Below are positions 22,340 through 33,609 of a DNA stretch of 64,000 nucleotides, one piece after another. The DNA is from Plantago elongata. Its lineage: Eukaryota; Streptophyta; Magnoliopsida; Lamiales; Plantaginaceae. The translations under genes were made by a program, and so were the position numbers. A model generated the notes under the pieces. That model ran no database searches. It had not been told where the DNA came from and worked only from the letters and a program-made list of their open reading frames with translations. The stretch is from assembly GCA_036897095.1 (NCBI GenBank), contig JAYMSP010000064.1, forward strand, positions 1-64,000, given 5' to 3'. Position 1 is the stretch's first letter, and every line of letters begins with the position of its first letter.

Positions 22340-22587
22340 CTTTCTATCTTATTATGTTAAATTTTAATTTCGACTTTACTCTTGACAAGCATGTATCTCT
22401 TGTTGCCTATTTGCCAAAGGTATCATCTGTCATTGAGTAAAATGAAATATTCCCAATATTTTGATAATTGTTGAGAGAAATAGAATTGAGTTTATTTTAA
22501 TGAGTATGTATTTATTGAAGAGATAGAACAATAACCTCAGTTTCTTCATTTTACTTGAGTAGAGTTGTTTTTTTTGTAAGTGCCTAA

Positions 22588-24462
22588 GACCCGTCTGCTG
22601 TGGCGGCTTGTTTTTTCGGTTGTGGCGTGCCGACTGCAGGAGCCATGACAAATTGGCGCGACCGATGAAAATTGAAAATCGGTCGCAGCCTTTTTTTATG
22701 ATTGTTTTTAATAAATTCAATTTTAAATAATAATTGAATATTGGTACGAATAACAACTATATTTTCAAATAGATACGAATAACGTCTATATTTGTTCTAA
22801 AATGGTGTTTTATTATTGAATTGAGAAGGACACAGTACAACTTAATACAACTTTTGAAAATGAAAATAACAAACTTGTACGGAATTTGAAACTACAACAG
22901 ACAAACATAAAAATCATTTAATTGTACTGCTTCAAGACTCATCCCCAAACTCCTGGTCAAAAACCCTGTACACCTTCCTTTGGCCCGGGGTCATATCAGT
23001 TGGGTCGATACCGGACAAGGTGAGATACATTTACAACCTTTGAGTGCAAGCCAAGTCGACATTGGTCTGGTTAGTTGCCGCTTCTATCTGTAGATGTTTC
23101 TCTTCTTTTCTTTTGAAGAACGCCAACCTCCTCTGCTCTATCTCTATCCTCTGTTGCTAGTGTTGCAGTTGTGTAGCAAAAGCATTCTTGAACTCAGCTA
23201 AGTCACTGCCAGAGGAGTTTGAAGAAAGGCCACTTTTCCTATGTGCCTATGCCCTATCCGACCCATGGACGCTCCTTGAAGTCATCACTACTTTGACTCA
23301 TGCGCACTTTCTTCCCCGAGTTTCCTTCCGTGTCTTCACCTTCCGCATCATGGAGTTCAAAACATGGAATTGGATCTTCCTTTGGACCGGTGTAGTTCAT
23401 CTTCGTTTTTCACTGTTGATAATCTTTCTTGGCATGCCAACAGTGCATTAGGTTGAAATCTTTACCTTGTTTATGATTCATTGTGTAGATGTGTTTGGCG
23501 TACTTGATGACATCGTCATCGTTAGTACCACTCCGAACTCATTGCACTCACCCATTAATTAACACATTAATTAACACATGGCTTGATACGATTCCAGCGG
23601 CCACGAAGAGAGCTACCAGTTCATGGTTTGAGCTCAAAAGTCGAGTCCTTCCTTGCCTCATTGCACATCTTTATGACGTGCTTAGTGAATGAACCTCACA
23701 TTCGTACCAACACATGGATCCTCACTAACCTCCATGAACATGTCGATTAGAGCGAGCTCCTCTTCAACCGAGAACTTCTTTGGACCGGTCTCCTAGGCTG
23801 CGCCTTCCACTTCTTCCCCGGGAACGTTCTTTCCCTTTCCCCTCGATGATCCATCCTTTGCTTTCCCTTTGACTTTCGATGCAGCCATCTTCCCCTTTCC
23901 TCGAATTGGCAGCTGCACCGGTGGAGGTTGTATCCAGGACGGTTTTCTGCGATCCCTCATAACCTTCCGGACAGAATACATCTTGGGAGTTGAAATGATG
24001 TTATGGTTCATTTGGATTGTTGTTTGGATTGGTGGATGATTCCGAACTGTGGTAGCTCATACTGCTGAACATTTGCTTGATTTCAGCCGGATCTTTGTCT
24101 GCCAACCAAGCAGCGATATTCGGATTCATTTTGATTTTTGTTAGTGATTATAAGAGTGTTTTAAGTTTAATAGAGAGAAAGAAAGAGTGTGTGGAGGTGT
24201 GAAGATTGAAGTGAAAATAATCGTCTATTTATAGATCCCGAAAAAATATGACCGTTTATAGACGTTGGAGTATTTTATATTTTTTAATAATAAATCAAAT
24301 ACATGTAAAAAAAATAGAAAAGGTGGCCGGTCCTGTGTGTCCTAGCCATTGGAGTATTTTAGCAACCGATGGAGTTGCGGAGCAGCAGCGGTTGCTCAGC
24401 ATCCGCTCACAGTGGACGGTATCGGTCGCGGCGGATTTAACGGCCGTCCACAGTGGACGGTC
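22588..24462 (-). mobile_element. PIF/Harbinger-type DNA transposon (non-autonomous)
   Basis: An 1,875-bp element bounded by imperfect inverted termini, GACCCGTCTGCTGTGGCGGC at the left and, read inverted, GACCGTCCACTGTGGACGGC at the right. It is flanked by TAA on both sides (22585-22587 and 24463-24465), the 3-bp target duplication typical of PIF/Harbinger. Inside is only the decayed ORF1-like SANT/MYB gene described separately; no DDE transposase was seen. It lies directly downstream of the snRNA genes. Confidence 0.8.
22932..24129 (-). pseudogene. broken Harbinger ORF1-like SANT/MYB gene
   Basis: Starts at ATG 24129-24127 (MNPNIAAWLADKDP), shows an SVEEELALIDMFMEVSEDP-type MYB/SANT start near 23.7 kb, a HCWHAKKDY/FELHDAEG segment near 23.3-23.45 kb, and keeps its C-terminus DPTDMTPGQRKVYRVFDQEF with a stop at 22934-22932. 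Frames shift between these blocks and several in-frame stops occur (for example TAA at 24003-24001), so it is dead. Plant databases often label this family glutathione S-transferase T3-like or NAM-associated; it is the DNA-binding partner protein of Harbinger transposases. Confidence 0.75.
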
Positions 24463-24465
24463 TAA

Positions 24466-25500
24466 GAGAATGAGGCCTCTTCCAAAAATTGACGGGCAGC
24501 CCACCAATGTAGGGCAGGACACTATACGTCATTAGTGAGTCGCCTAAGTACCCCCGACAGGACGAGTTAACCCATCACATAATCACTCACCTGTAAGTTT
24601 CCATCATATAATCACTCGCCTTAGTTTATAAGTTTCCATCCCATTCTCTCAGCTGTCTTCAAGGATGTGGAGAACATGGAAAATCTCACCCTGCAGTTCA
24701 CAATCACATTTCATCTACGACTTCATCAACAAACCAAGAAATATAGACAAGCGGAAGTGAATTGCTACAACTTTATCTATTTGTTTTCATAGTTCAAATA
24801 CATTCTTCATCACCTTAGTTATATTTTATACTACAATTCAATTTAAATCAGTTTAATCCAGTTAAATTTATATAGAGGTAGACAACGAACCGAACATTTT
24901 GACAAAATTATTGTTCGTTCGTTCGTATGCATGTTCGGTTCGTGTTCTACGAACATTACAAATTAATGTTCATGTTCGATTCGATATTTTTCAATTGTTC
25001 GTGTTTGTGTTTGATTCGCAAGTTCGGCTCGTTTGTATTCAACAGTTCGGTTCGTTTGCGTTCGATTGTTCGTTTATGTTTAAAAAATTATAAATTATAA
25101 AATTTACAATAAATTAATATACTACAACATCATAAACTACAACAATAAATTTTAAATGGTAAATTATAAGCCTAAAATACCATAATTTTCATAATGAATT
25201 TTCATGTAATCTAAATGTATAAGGAAATATATTTAATTATGTATGTTCGCGAACACTCGATAATGAATAAAAATGTTTGGTTCGAAATAACTCAAACATG
25301 TTCGGTTCGATCAACACGAACACGAATTGGGCCGAAGGAAGTACTACATTCTAGAGGCTTTAGAAATGGCTCCGTGTTGAAAATTGTAATCGTACTAATT
25401 TTGTAATTTTAAGAAGTAATAAGCTAAAAGAGCAGAATCCAATTTTCATAAGTCATAACCAATTATGTAATTTTACTACAGAACCTTCACTTTCAACTAC
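24466..25500. other. intergenic, with a TTCG-motif-rich repeat
   Basis: From about 24,888 to 25,340 the motif (G)TTCG recurs more than twenty times in the form GTTCGGTTCG, GTTCGTTTG and inverted CGAACACGAA. This is a common look of small non-autonomous plant transposons, but no termini were fixed. No gene was seen. Confidence 0.5.
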
Positions 25501-25520
25501 TTTGTCTAACCATTTCTCTA

Positions 25521-26019
25521 CTTATAAGCCCCAAGCTTACCCTCTTCACATAAATCTTCCATTCACTTCATTAATACCTGCTTTCCTTCTTTGCAGATCC
25601 GAAACCCACTTGCGATTTTGGTAAGAAACCTTTGTTTTAACTTTAATTCTGTGTAATCATGCTTTAATAGCTCAATTCTTGATAAAGACTGTATTTTTAT
25701 TCCATTTCTAGCTCGGATTGTATCTAATTTGCTAGTTTTGCTGGTTGTATAGAACCCATCTGATGCAAAACCTATAGTTGATACTTGATAGGTGATGTGC
25801 TTATTGTATTAAATAAAAAAAGCTGTTTCAAGCCTTAATTAGTTGATTTACAGTAATATTTAGTCGTAAAAATCGTGTCTTTATATGAAATTTTGGTTAT
25901 ATTTGCTTTAATTCCTTGTATGTAAGGACTTTAAGTCTTCAATTGATGTTCTTTGTTTTAATTTATTGGTTCTAGTACTGTTGGGCAATCAATTCTGAGT
26001 GTTTTGGCTATAATTGGAG
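25521..26019 (+). promoter_or_regulatory. CCCH gene promoter and intron-containing leader
   Basis: TATA-like TTATAAG at 25522-25528, CT-rich leader to 25620, a GT-AG leader intron 25621-25975, then a short second leader exon up to the ATG at 26020. Leader introns of this type often raise expression in plants. Confidence 0.55.
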
Positions 26020-28126
26020 ATGGATTATCGGCGAGACAACGGGTATTCTAGTGGCAATGTGGTGCAAATTCTTGCTGGTAATTTGGCAAGTGGGGCAAAT
26101 GAGAATTGGGGTTCTTTTGCGAACGATCAGGCCATGTGGGCGACTGAGGATGACTATGGAGCGTGGAATCGAGAAGCCTCGGTTGACACCAATCCAAACT
26201 CGAATTATGATGGGAGGCTACAGCAATCGCAGTCAGGAAGTGAGCCGCCAAATAAAAGGAGTAGAAATGCTCAAGCTCCTGATTTACAGACGTCCAACCG
26301 ATCAAAGGCAATTGGGAAAATGTTCTACAAAACTAAGTTATGTTGCAAGTTCCGAGTAGGCACTTGTCCGTATATCACTAACTGTAATTTCGCACATAGT
26401 ATCGAGGAATTGAGGAAACCACCTCCGAATTGGCAAGAAATTGTTGCTGCACATGAGGAAGACCGTGGAGTTTCATCTGAGCCGAGGGAGGAGTTTCAAA
26501 TACCTATATTGGGGGTTACTGATGACACTCAGAGGTCCTATAAAGGGAGGCATTGTAAGAAGTTCTATACTGAGGAAGGATGTCCATATGGTGAGAACTG
26601 CACTTTCCTCCATGATGAGCAGTCGAAAGCCCGAGAAAGTGTTGCTATTAGCTTGGGCCCTGGTAGTGGTGGGAGTTACGGGGGCAATGACAATGGATCG
26701 AACTTAAAGCCCTCAAATTGGAAGACCAGGATATGTAACAAGTGGGAGCTTACAGGGTATTGTCCCTTTGGAAGCAAGTGCCATTTTGCTCATGGTGCTG
26801 CAGGTACAGTAATCTCATCTATTTATGCTCTGAGAAGGATTTTGAATGTATATTGTAAGAACATATAATGAAAATTGTGCACTGGTTGCGTTATATTAGT
26901 GTTTTCTTCTGTTTATTGATTTTTGTGTACAGCATATATTAGCATATTAGGTACCATGAGATCTGAATCGTGGTCTATTCAAAGTTTCTAACTTTTTCTC
27001 ACCCTTGTGGGTGTTTCCCATTCCCCATAAATTTTCCCTTCTTTTGGAATTGCAGTATTTGCACAATATTTAGTCAGTGCTTCGGAGGATAGTCAAGGAC
27101 CTACTTGTATTCACTCAATGATCAAAAAACCAGAAACTTTTTGCTCCTAGATATCCTTGAATTGGTATCAGTTTAGCTGTTTAAGTAAGATTTTTGGTAG
27201 GTATGGCGTGTGTAAGTTAAGTGTGATCATTTCACATTGTTACCTCCACTCTAAATTATCTTTGTTTATGTGGCATGTTTAAGTTAAGTGTGATAATTTC
27301 ATGTATTAGAGCCTTAGACCCTGTACCTCTTATCATTCTTTTTGTTCATGGAATATTTAACAGTGCACCTTTGGGATTGTTTGTAACTGACAAATTGACC
27401 TGATAGCGTTGAGCATCTGTTCCTTGTCGAAAATTTTGTTCTCCCTTGTAAACAATCGCCACCTTGGGTTTTGGCTACCATGCAACCACTACACTGTGCT
27501 TGAGATGAGCTGTTTTGGGCAGGACTGTTTTGTAACTCTTTAAGTATTAATGCAGCTTATTTTGTTTTCTTTGTAAATCTTGACTTACATCTGTATCTAT
27601 GAATATGTTATATCATGAGTGCATACATGTCGTGTTCCTCTTGTTGTTTGGTGGTATAAAATGGAAAGGTTCTTTCTTGTTAGCTGATGTGATGTCAGTA
27701 AATAGTTAGAAACCAACTAAAAAGATAGTTGAACTTATCCCCAGAATTTACATTATTTCAAGTATGACTTTGCTTCTGTTCCTTTTCTCTCTTTCGGATG
27801 ATATTTGTTTCGTAAGATGCATTTCCAAGTTTGGGATAACCTTGAAACTTCATTCAACAGAACTACATCGTTATGGTGGAGGACAGCTGGACTCGGAGGT
27901 TAAAGATGCTTCGACTCCTGATGGCAAACAAGGAGCACTTCAGGCTAAAGCTTCAGTAGATACTGTTCTTGCTTCCGTACCTCATGTACCTGACAATTTC
28001 CATATGGGAATCCCATCACAGAGGCTGTCAAACGCTATTCAAAAGACGGGAAGAGGTCCTAATCAGAAATGGAAGGGCCCTGACAAAATTAGCAAGATAT
28101 ATGGTGACTGGATTGATGACCTCTAA
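26020..28126 (+). CDS. CCCH-type zinc finger protein (C3H39/C3H12-like)
   Basis: Two coding exons, 26020-26803 and 27861-28126, give 349 residues; the intron is about 1.06 kb. Three CCCH fingers are seen: C-X7-C-X5-C-X3-H at about residues 108-126 (YKTKLCCKF ... CNFAH), C-X8-C-X5-C-X3-H at about 179-198 (HCKKFYTEEGC ... CTFLH) and C-X8-C-X5-C-X3-H at about 239-258 (WKTRICNKWELTGYC ... CHFAH). The phrase RKPPPNWQEIV after finger 1 and the C-terminal KISKIYGDWIDDL are marks of the plant C3H39/C3H12 group, from memory. TZF-like fingers of this kind bind AU-rich or other single-stranded RNA, so a role in mRNA stability or nuclear RNA handling is likely, but no target is known. The upstream in-frame TTG is not a start; the ATG at 26020 follows the leader exon. 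Confidence 0.92.
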
Positions 28127-30850
28127 ATCTAAGTATGCTTTTACTATCTCCTTGTTGAGAAGACTGATACTACTTAGTATCATATCTTGTTGTTGTACTA
28201 GTCTACTAGATTAGAATGCTCGGATTATCTTTGTTTACTTTGGTCCGTTTTTCTGCTCATGGTCTGGAGTTTAAGGATTATCCTTGTAATTTTGCATCAA
28301 GTAAGTAGGGAGGGATGTACTTCTGTTGATGCAAGTATTTATGTTAAATTAGTCCATCTGTCGGAGCCGGACATGTCTGTTACTCATTTAGTCATTTATG
28401 CATCAATAATGTTTTGAGGCAACCTCCATCTCTGATACATTCCGGTTTATACTCTTGAGTGATTTTCTTTTTGCACGCTCAACTCTTACTACAGCTTCTC
28501 TGTGAATAAGGTTTACTGATTATGGTTTACATCTTAGGACCGTTTTCCTGATTACTGATGCCATGGAATAGAACTAGTGCATGTGCTCTCTGTCGAATGC
28601 ATAGACAGAAAGATAATATATACATCTGTGTATTGGCTTAACAAAGGTAGACGATGGACTGAAGGTACTATTCTACCTGAAACTTATGAAAGAGCAAGGA
28701 GAGTTCTATTAGGTACATAAAGAGAACAGAAGATTTGCAAATCAATCTTGAGTTGTTAAACATGTGGTGTGGTCATTGTATGATACTAATACATGATTAA
28801 TTAGAGGTTTGGGAATTGGATGAGTGATGCCCTAATCTTGGACAATTTATGTCATTTCCCATCCTAAAATAGTTCATCTCATCTAACATCGTTGTTCCCT
28901 GCTCTGCATGCTGCTCAGTAGGTTTTGAATCCTTAGGCACACGCCGCACACCTGACCTGACACATGAAAAACAGGGAAATGAGGCGATTGAGATCAATTA
29001 AAAACTCATCCGCGTAGCAAGAATGCCAAAGATTTAAAGATGGGAACAAAAACTGCGCACATATTAATCAAGCATTACATACAACATCAACTGACCAAGT
29101 ATCATGAATGCCATATATTAACCTATCCTCCACAATGCAAATTAGCTATGCCATATATTAACCTTTTACTAAAAAATACTGTGTGGTCGTTGCATTTATG
29201 CAGCATACTCCAATTTTGGAGGGACTTTTCCTCATGGAAAAATTCCTTACAGTCCAGTATTAACTGTTAACAATTTTACAAATTTTATTTCGTTTTATTT
29301 AGCCTAAACTTCTTCACAGGTCTGCTCCACTAATAGGAATGGAGCCAAATCCTCACTAGCTTGGGTCATATTGATATTATGAAGCTCCACTACCAAATCG
29401 TTCTTGCGGTTGGAGAGGGATCAAAAGACCAGCCAGATGTAGGATGAGGCGAGTTGGAGGAGGAGAGAAAGAGTTTTCGGGTTTGAGTTTATGACTAATG
29501 TTAAATTTTAAATTTGATATTCGTGTCAAATGAAATTTCAAATCAACTGCATTATTATTCAAGAAAATTATTCATAAATATTTATTATCATATTATTTTT
29601 AAATTACATGGTTTCAATATTATAACGGAAATTGTCACAAACACCAAGTTAATTATTTAAACTTATTTCTCTAATATATAACATATTATTTTTCTAAAAC
29701 GAGATCATAATTATTAAACTAATGAATCACTAACTAGCTTTCCCCAAAAATTGATCGGACGCCTTGCGCGTCGTCATAGTCATACTTATGCGAACTCATG
29801 TACATGTTTCTATGTATTAGCTAGGGGTTTAATCTTTTAATTATGTGATCGGACATCCTGGTTACAAGGTTTAATCTTTTAATTTATGCATCTATTCCCC
29901 ATTTTATATGTGTTTATCGAATATATTTTGGGTATTTTGCTTGCAGTTCCTTGTCTAGCCTATCAGACCCTTCTTCACTTCAAGTCCACAAACTATATGT
30001 ATATTAGTTGGAAAGAAAAACAAGTTGTATTACACCGTATTAAACTTTATAAGTCGGGTGCTCGAGTCACCTCTTTACAATTTCAAAAAAGAAAAAATTT
30101 TTGCAACGTGTCTTTTTTAATTATGACTCTCTAATTTTGTTTGATCCAAATAATTTGCATTATATTTATGCTCATTATTTATATTAGGTTCACTTTTAAT
30201 GGAGCTTACAGGTTTAAATTCATATTTGTGTCACGCAACTGAATGCACGTTTTTTTTTTAAAGATTAATGAATAAAACACAACTTTAAGAAAATAATGTT
30301 TATGGTATTAATAAGATAATCATAGAGTACAACAAACTTGGCACGACATCATTAACAGAATTCAAATTCTTTCATAAAACAGCACATAACATTTGGTTTT
30401 AAATTGATATGTTTAGTGTTTTACTGTATTTACAATGAAAATAATGTTAAGTTAAGTGGATGGGTTATGATTTGCACATTTACTTCGATATGTCTCGTAC
30501 TCAGTCATGGCACACGATATTATGAGAGTTGAGAAAGGAATAAAGATCATTGGAAGGTTATTAACGATATTAATGTTGCTATAGCGTGTAAATATTTTGT
30601 ATTCAATAAAATGATTTGTTGTAGAATCATTTTGTTACATTGACGACGACAACAACAATTGTATCTAGTTACTATCTAATATGATTAAGCCTTAAACAAG
30701 ACTAATTGTTACCTTAAGATATATCAAGCAAAATAAATACTCTATGCCTTCTCTATATCAAGTAAAACAATAAAAATCTAAGTCTGGAAATTTAACTTTA
30801 CAACATGTATTGAACAAATGCTACAAATGTGTAATGGAGAGTCGAGGTTA
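28127..30850. other. intergenic, AT-rich, with one SINE remnant
   Basis: No gene recognised. A 66-codon minus-strand frame at 28,797-28,997 has no recognisable family. A SINE-like piece at about 29,998-30,097 is listed separately. Confidence 0.5.
29998..30097 (+). mobile_element. decayed tRNA-derived SINE
   Basis: The right half, TCGGGTGCTCGAGTCACC followed by TTTC and an A-rich tail, matches the 3' half of the clear SINE at 43,169-43,263 (TCGGGGGTTCGAGTCACCC, then TTTC and A-rich tail). A weak A-box-like TTAGTTGG lies at about 30,003. No target-site duplication was found. Confidence 0.5.
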
Positions 30851-30891
30851 ACGAATAAAGGACAAACGACGCTTATTAATTTGGAGTTTTT

Positions 30892-31426
30892 ACCATCTAG
30901 TCAATTGTGAACATAATTTTTACCATTAGACACCCATAGATTTTCGCATAGCGAAGATGTCACTTTTTGATACGGACTAGTCACCTCAGTATCCGGTACT
31001 GGGTATTGGTATCGGTACCGGACATGAGGTGTGGGATCCAGTGGTGGGATCCGGTGGTGTGGTGCCGGAATATGGTGGTGGGTGGTGGATTCCTGTTGGG
31101 GTGGTGGAATTCAGAGGTGTGGTGGTGGAATCCGGAGGTGTGGTGGTGGAAGATGGTGAAAGGTAGAAGAAGGTGAGATGGAACCGGTGGTAAGGTGGTG
31201 GAATCCGGTGGTGGGTGGTGGAATCCGGTGGTGTGATGTCGGAATCCGGAGGTGTGGTGGTGGAAGATGGTAAAAGGTAGAAGAAGGGCGAAATGAAGAA
31301 GATGGGGATTTTCAAATAGAACATCAAGGACAAAAATGACTTTTTATACCAATTGGTGATCTAGATGTGAGGGTGAAATTTATTGATGTATTATGGTAAA
31401 AATTCATGTAATTGGTGACCTAGATG
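30892..31426. mobile_element. non-autonomous element with 34-bp inverted ends and a GGTGGT minisatellite
   Basis: The left end (30892-30926, ACCATCTAGTCAATTG ... TTTTTACCAT) is matched by the right end (31393-31426) read inverted (CATCTAGGTCACCAATT ... TTTTTACCAT). Between them, at about 31,020-31,290, GGTGGTGGAATCCGG-type units repeat; a unit of about 47 bp ending GAAAGGTAGAAGAAGG occurs twice, 114 bp apart. The long minus-strand open frame over this stretch only reflects the repeat. Family unknown. Confidence 0.55.
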
Positions 31427-32356
31427 TAACTTGCCCATTTAATTTGCATGTCAGTATCATTATTTTAAATTAATACATTAAGTTCATGATAATCTGGAAT
31501 GGATGTGATGTATGAATAATAAAGACCACCAACCATCATGCATTCATAAAATGTAAATATGAAAATGTGCATAAAAAGGAATGTAATGTATATGTATTGC
31601 TCTTTTTTAAGTCACTCTTTAAGTTTCAATTCAAAAAGTAAATAGATTATTGCGTAATCGATAAAGAATATTGTGAATATATATGACTCTGGTCTTTATT
31701 GCTCACAATCTCTCAATTTCATCGCACATCAAAACTATAGCAAAAGCAGAAGTAATATATATGATATTATAAAGATAAACAATATATATATATTGAGATT
31801 GTCATCCCACATTATCTTTCGACTAAAAATTTACAAAGATAAATACGAAGGATCCTCTAGCTATATCAATTGTCTTTACCGTAAATAAAAAGTCATTGTG
31901 TGTACAAAGGGTAGGTTTCTCAATAAAATAAAGTGCATGTCAATCATATTGTTGATCTATTACTTTACTATCTAATAAACTACTAAAATACTTAAAACCT
32001 AACATAAGTAGTAACAATTTATGATATCATAATTAAATATATAGTAAGAACAATATGTTTATATACCAATTACATATTAGTCTAATTGTGATCTAGCTAG
32101 GTTTGCGAGTTAATATCATTTTAGAATAAAAATTATATCCGACTTTCTCAATTTTCTTTTTCAATTAAAAATTAAACGTAATGAGATTCGTTTATAAGAC
32201 AAAAATCAATTATATGTCATTGAGTCAGAGGCTTTATTGAGAATATTATCTAATATCAATTTACCAATAAAATAAAGATGTTATTATTTATAATTTTACC
32301 AGAAACTAAAATATTATCTAATCCCGAATGGCGAACATGGTACATTTATACCCTAG

Positions 32357-32535
32357 TATATATATAGCATCGACATCGAAAATGCTCATTGAACTTTGAA
32401 ATCGCTCATTTGTTCTTTTCCTCCTCTCTTTCTCCTCAGTCGCGCCTCCACTTCCTCAGGCACACACCGATCTACTATAGAACGGAAAACAACGTTGGTT
32501 GTTTTAACCCCTACATCTACGAATTCAGAGTGTAG
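32357..32535 (+). promoter_or_regulatory. MBD9-like gene promoter and first leader exon
   Basis: A TATATATATAG box (32357-32367) is followed by a CT-rich leader (TTCCTCCTCTCTTTCTCCTC) and a GTAAGA donor at about 32,536. An intron from there would run to an acceptor near 33,493 (TTGCCAG), before the coding start at 33610. Confidence 0.5.
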
Positions 32536-32936
32536 GTAAGATTTTTTTTCAATTTAAATGTTTTCAATTGGGATTTTGATTTATACGAATTGCTTATATG
32601 TTCTAGGTCATAATCTAAAAACTTCTCCGAAACTTTTGAATATATTAATTTATTGATTTTCGATTAATAAGGGATCAACCAAATGATTCTGGCACACATC
32701 ATCTATGGATGAACTAAAATGTTGTAGAAGCGATGAATTTCTCTTTTGCGGTGTCAGTGTGACATCCATAGATTTCGAAGATTTATATGTCAAAAGTTTC
32801 AATTTTTTCTCCTTCTCAATCTTTTGCTTATTAATCTACCATTTTTTGCAGTGCAAAATTTTGTGATTTCGATGTGTGATGAAATCGAGTTCTCATGACC
32901 AATAAATTAGTTGTACTGTGTCTCAAGTGATCAGGG

Positions 32937-33071
32937 ACTGATTGGTATACAATTTGAATTGGTAAAACCCAATTAAAATTGACAAAACTCAATTAAAATT
33001 GACAGTTTCGTGTACAAAAATGTCAATTTAAATTGGATTTTGCCAATTCAAATTGCATATCAATCAATCAC
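32937..33071. mobile_element. foldback MITE in the leader intron
   Basis: About 135 bp that folds on itself. The left arm TGGTATACAATTTGAATTGG and the right arm read inverted (TTGATATGCAATTTGAATTGG-like) are nearly identical, and CCAATT/AATTGG units continue towards the centre. No coding capacity. Confidence 0.7.
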
Positions 33072-33609
33072 TGGAGATTTTATTAATTCCTTAATGTTAA
33101 ACGTGAAACGTAGCTTGAATGAGTAATGTTTAAATTTTCTTTAAATTTGTGTTGTCGTGGATGTCATGATGAATGACTGTATGAATGATGTCGGGTTTCC
33201 TTTTGAGTGTAATTTTATTGGACTATTTTAATGAATAGCCACTTGACTTTTATTTATTTAATATTTGCGTAACTATATTGACTTAAGTAGTGTCTCTCTT
33301 CAGGGTTGGGAATAAAAAATTAATTATAGGTTCGTACTTTTCTCCCGAACCCCTCAAAATACGTCATATATACTTTTGCGCCTAGATTCAAATCCTATAT
33401 TCGCCCTTCTTGATATGTTCTTTACTACTACTCTCCATCATTAAATTGTTAATTCAAGATCCATGTTATTATTTGTTTGCTTGACATTGCCAGGGTCCAT
33501 AACTAAAACTTGAAGTTGCCCATCCAAGCATACCAAGGTACTTCGCCACATATAAGGACATCTCCAGCAGTTGCAACTCGCTCAGTACCAAAATCTATAT
33601 ACTACGAAA

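Noticed and set aside
15800-22400. a U6 or minor-spliceosome (U11, U12, U4atac, U6atac) gene within the cluster
   Set aside because: I looked for the U6 core (TTAGCATGGCCCC type) and the minor snRNA 5' ends by eye and saw none. A covariance search could still find diverged copies.
28797-28997. 66-codon minus-strand frame after the CCCH gene
   Set aside because: No family resemblance or gene structure; could be a stray exon relic but cannot be supported.
30986-31333. 115-codon Pro/Thr-rich minus-strand frame
   Set aside because: It only translates the GGTGGT minisatellite; no homology features or start context.
31804-31850. USE-like ATCCCACATTA with a TATA-like GATAAATAC about 24 bp later, as a polymerase III snRNA promoter
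   Set aside because: The spacing fits, but no recognisable snRNA or snoRNA follows, so chance in AT-rich DNA is likely.
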